NCBI GenBank assembly: GCA_002422425.1
Contig: DIVG01000066.1
Span: 20,283 to 84,282, forward strand
From: Akkermansiaceae bacterium UBA6138
GTDB taxonomy: Bacteria > Verrucomicrobiota > Verrucomicrobiia > Verrucomicrobiales > DEV007
Direction of reading: 5' to 3'
Length of the DNA: 64,000 bases
This document shows positions 62,584 to 64,000 of this stretch, in pieces; the stretch's first letter is position 1, and the number at the start of each line of letters is the position of its first letter. The notes beneath the pieces were generated by a model. The model saw nothing but the letters and a program-made list of their open reading frames with translations, was not told the origin of the DNA and made no database searches. The position numbers and the translations under genes were made by a program.

Positions 62584-63996
62584 TCAGATCAATTGCCGCC
62601 TTTTCACCGCCAAATATTGAGAAACAGTCCCGGCGCAGAGTTCTTCATGCGCCGGGAGACCAAGTTCGACGCCGAGATGGCGCAAACGGTTGGCCGTCTC
62701 GCGGAGCTCCTGCCACTGGAAGTGGCCTCCAAGTTGCTCATAAATCTGCGGGACGGTCGCGGGCGTTTCTTCCGGGGAAAAAAGCGGTCTGGCTTTCTCT
62801 GGGCGCACCATGTTGACGATGACGAGGTGCTGCCGGCTGATGAGCGGGAGGGCTTCATAAAAATGCCCGGCGGTGAGCGGGTCACTGAGATCGATGAGCA
62901 TGACAAGAAGCGCCCGTCGCGTGAGACGCCGCCGCAGGGCAATCATGAGCTGCTCGTAGTCGGGGGCCACCGGCTTCGGCTCTAGGGTGTAGAGAGCGTC
63001 GCGGACGGTGTTGTAGTGGTCTTTTCCGTTACGGGCGCGGATGAAACGATCCTCCTTGTCGGCGAAGCTGATGAAACCAAAGTGGTCGCCCTGCCGCTCG
63101 GCGACAGACGCGAGGATGAGGGAACAATGGAGAAATTTCTCGAGCTGGGTCGTGACGAGGTGTTCGCTTCCGGCGGAATCCTCGCGGTAGAGCCAGTCGT
63201 CTTCGGCGGCCTTCGCGACACCGACACGAATCTCACGCGCGCTCAGTCGCGAGTGATCGACGATGACGTAGATCTCCTGGGTGCGCTCGATCTGGTAGGT
63301 GCGGGTGGCGGGGCGCTGACGCCGGGCGGTCGCTTTCCAGTCGATATCGATATAGTCATCGCCGGGCTGGTAATCGCGCAGTTGCTCGAAATCGCGTCCT
63401 TTCCCGACCTGGCGAAGAGCGCGGTTGCCATCATGGCCCCGCATCAGGAAAAGACTGGCAAGGCGCTTGCGCTCGGCGCGCAGGTCGGGGTAGACACGAA
63501 CCTCGGTGGCGAGGTCGAAGCGTTTCCGAAGGAGCCATAGGCCCCACCGCGAAGGGATCTCAACGTGAAGAGATTCGAGAAAAAAACGTCCCCGCCGCAG
63601 GGGAATAAAAGGATACGTGACGGAGCGCCTTTTTCCCTCCTCAAGGGCGGTGAGGCGTCCAATGAGTTCTCCGGCGACACGAAAGTCGACGGGGGTGGCG
63701 ATGCCGTATCGGAGCGTGGCGATCGTGGCGCCGCGATTGGCGAAGGTCACCGGCACGGGCAGTTCGCGGCCCTTGGTGCAGCGGAGGAGATCGGGCACGG
63801 TCACGGAGAGCCCCGCGAGCCGTGAGGTCGAGCGCACCATATCGAGGACGGCCGCAAGAACAAAAGCGAGGATTGCGGCGACGCCGGGGAGGACGCCGAG
63901 CTGGGGATCTCCGGCCGCATAGACAACCCAGCTCGAGGCGGGCATTACGACGACGAGGGCGATCCAGAGCAGGGGGATGTTCGGCACCGGTCGCAT
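62584..63996 (-). CDS. DUF58 domain-containing membrane protein
   Basis: A 470-residue DUF58 protein. It has two N-terminal helices (about residues 8-52), a beta-rich region (about 60-170) and the DUF58 core with GKGRDFEQLRDYQPGDDYIDIDWKATARR (about 198-226), followed by a vWA-like fold (YVIVDHSR, ISFADKED, LVMLIDLSD). DUF58 genes usually sit beside MoxR AAA ATPase and vWA genes; any such partners would be right of the window. The start at 63996 is 4 nt from the edge, so an upstream start cannot be excluded. Confidence 0.87.
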   Translation of the reverse strand: MRPVPNIPLLWIALVVVMPASSWVVYAAGDPQLGVLPGVAAILAFVLAAVLDMVRSTSRLAGLSVTVPDLLRCTKGRELPVPVTFANRGATIATLRYGIATPVDFRVAGELIGRLTALEEGKRRSVTYPFIPLRRGRFFLESLHVEIPSRWGLWLLRKRFDLATEVRVYPDLRAERKRLASLFLMRGHDGNRALRQVGKGRDFEQLRDYQPGDDYIDIDWKATARRQRPATRTYQIERTQEIYVIVDHSRLSAREIRVGVAKAAEDDWLYREDSAGSEHLVTTQLEKFLHCSLILASVAERQGDHFGFISFADKEDRFIRARNGKDHYNTVRDALYTLEPKPVAPDYEQLMIALRRRLTRRALLVMLIDLSDPLTAGHFYEALPLISRQHLVIVNMVRPEKARPLFSPEETPATVPQIYEQLGGHFQWQELRETANRLRHLGVELGLPAHEELCAGTVSQYLAVKRRQLI

Positions 63997-64000
63997 CGCG

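Overview
The window looks like chromosomal DNA of a Verrucomicrobiota bacterium. It is G+C rich, carries the four-gene Verru_Chthon pseudopilin cassette, has several planctomycete/verrucomicrobial cytochrome-plus-DUF1501/DUF1552 pairs, and encodes an alternative complex III (ACIII) respiratory operon. No search was run; assignments rest on motifs and family knowledge.

Layout. 1-9.6 kb (minus strand): complete actABCDEF operon (a quinol:cytochrome c/HiPIP oxidoreductase), then a small Ala/Pro-rich membrane protein and the N-terminal 273 codons of a cbb3-type oxidase subunit I-like protein in which all three CuB histidines appear to be replaced. A perfect 30-bp palindrome with a CRP/FNR-type core abuts actA. 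9.8-16.8 kb: Verru_Chthon cassette A-B-C-D. 17-22.2 kb: DUF1501 protein and a LamG/cytochrome/DUF1549/DUF1553 protein. 22.4-28.6 kb: NarL-type response regulator and histidine kinase, AI-2E-type permease, PQQ-propeller protein, YjbQ. 28.6-34.8 kb: glycosidase-glycosyltransferase fusion, DUF1080-SMP30 fusion, and a BlaI/M56 regulatory pair with two perfect BlaI-type operators. 34.8-43.6 kb: NfeD-like protein, flotillin and a 1730-residue AAA ATPase, interrupted by a REP-associated (RAYT) transposase with inverted REP palindromes; another copy of the same REP lies in frame inside the ATPase gene. 43.7-54.3 kb: secreted zincin, RlmI-like methyltransferase, two more cytochrome/DUF pairs, a ~285-bp MITE-like element and a SET-domain protein.

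54.5-62.46 kb is an integrative element in the 3' half of tRNA-Leu(UAA). It is bounded by 61-bp exact direct repeats and encodes a tyrosine integrase, an excisionase-like HTH protein, a degenerate HNH-like protein, an AEP-type primase, a P-loop helicase and two genes I do not recognise, arranged with ATGA overlaps. Its right 1.3 kb is noncoding, with iteron-like repeats and a 229-bp tandem repeat. A diverged copy of the element's right end lies just outside its left end, with the same 46-bp spacing from arm-type repeats to the att repeat. This points to sequential insertion of related elements (accretion) at one tRNA gene. The window closes with a DUF58 gene.

The most novel candidates are the oxidase-fold subunit without CuB ligands next to ACIII, the tRNA-Leu integrative element with its accretion scar, and the REP sequence translated inside the ATPase.
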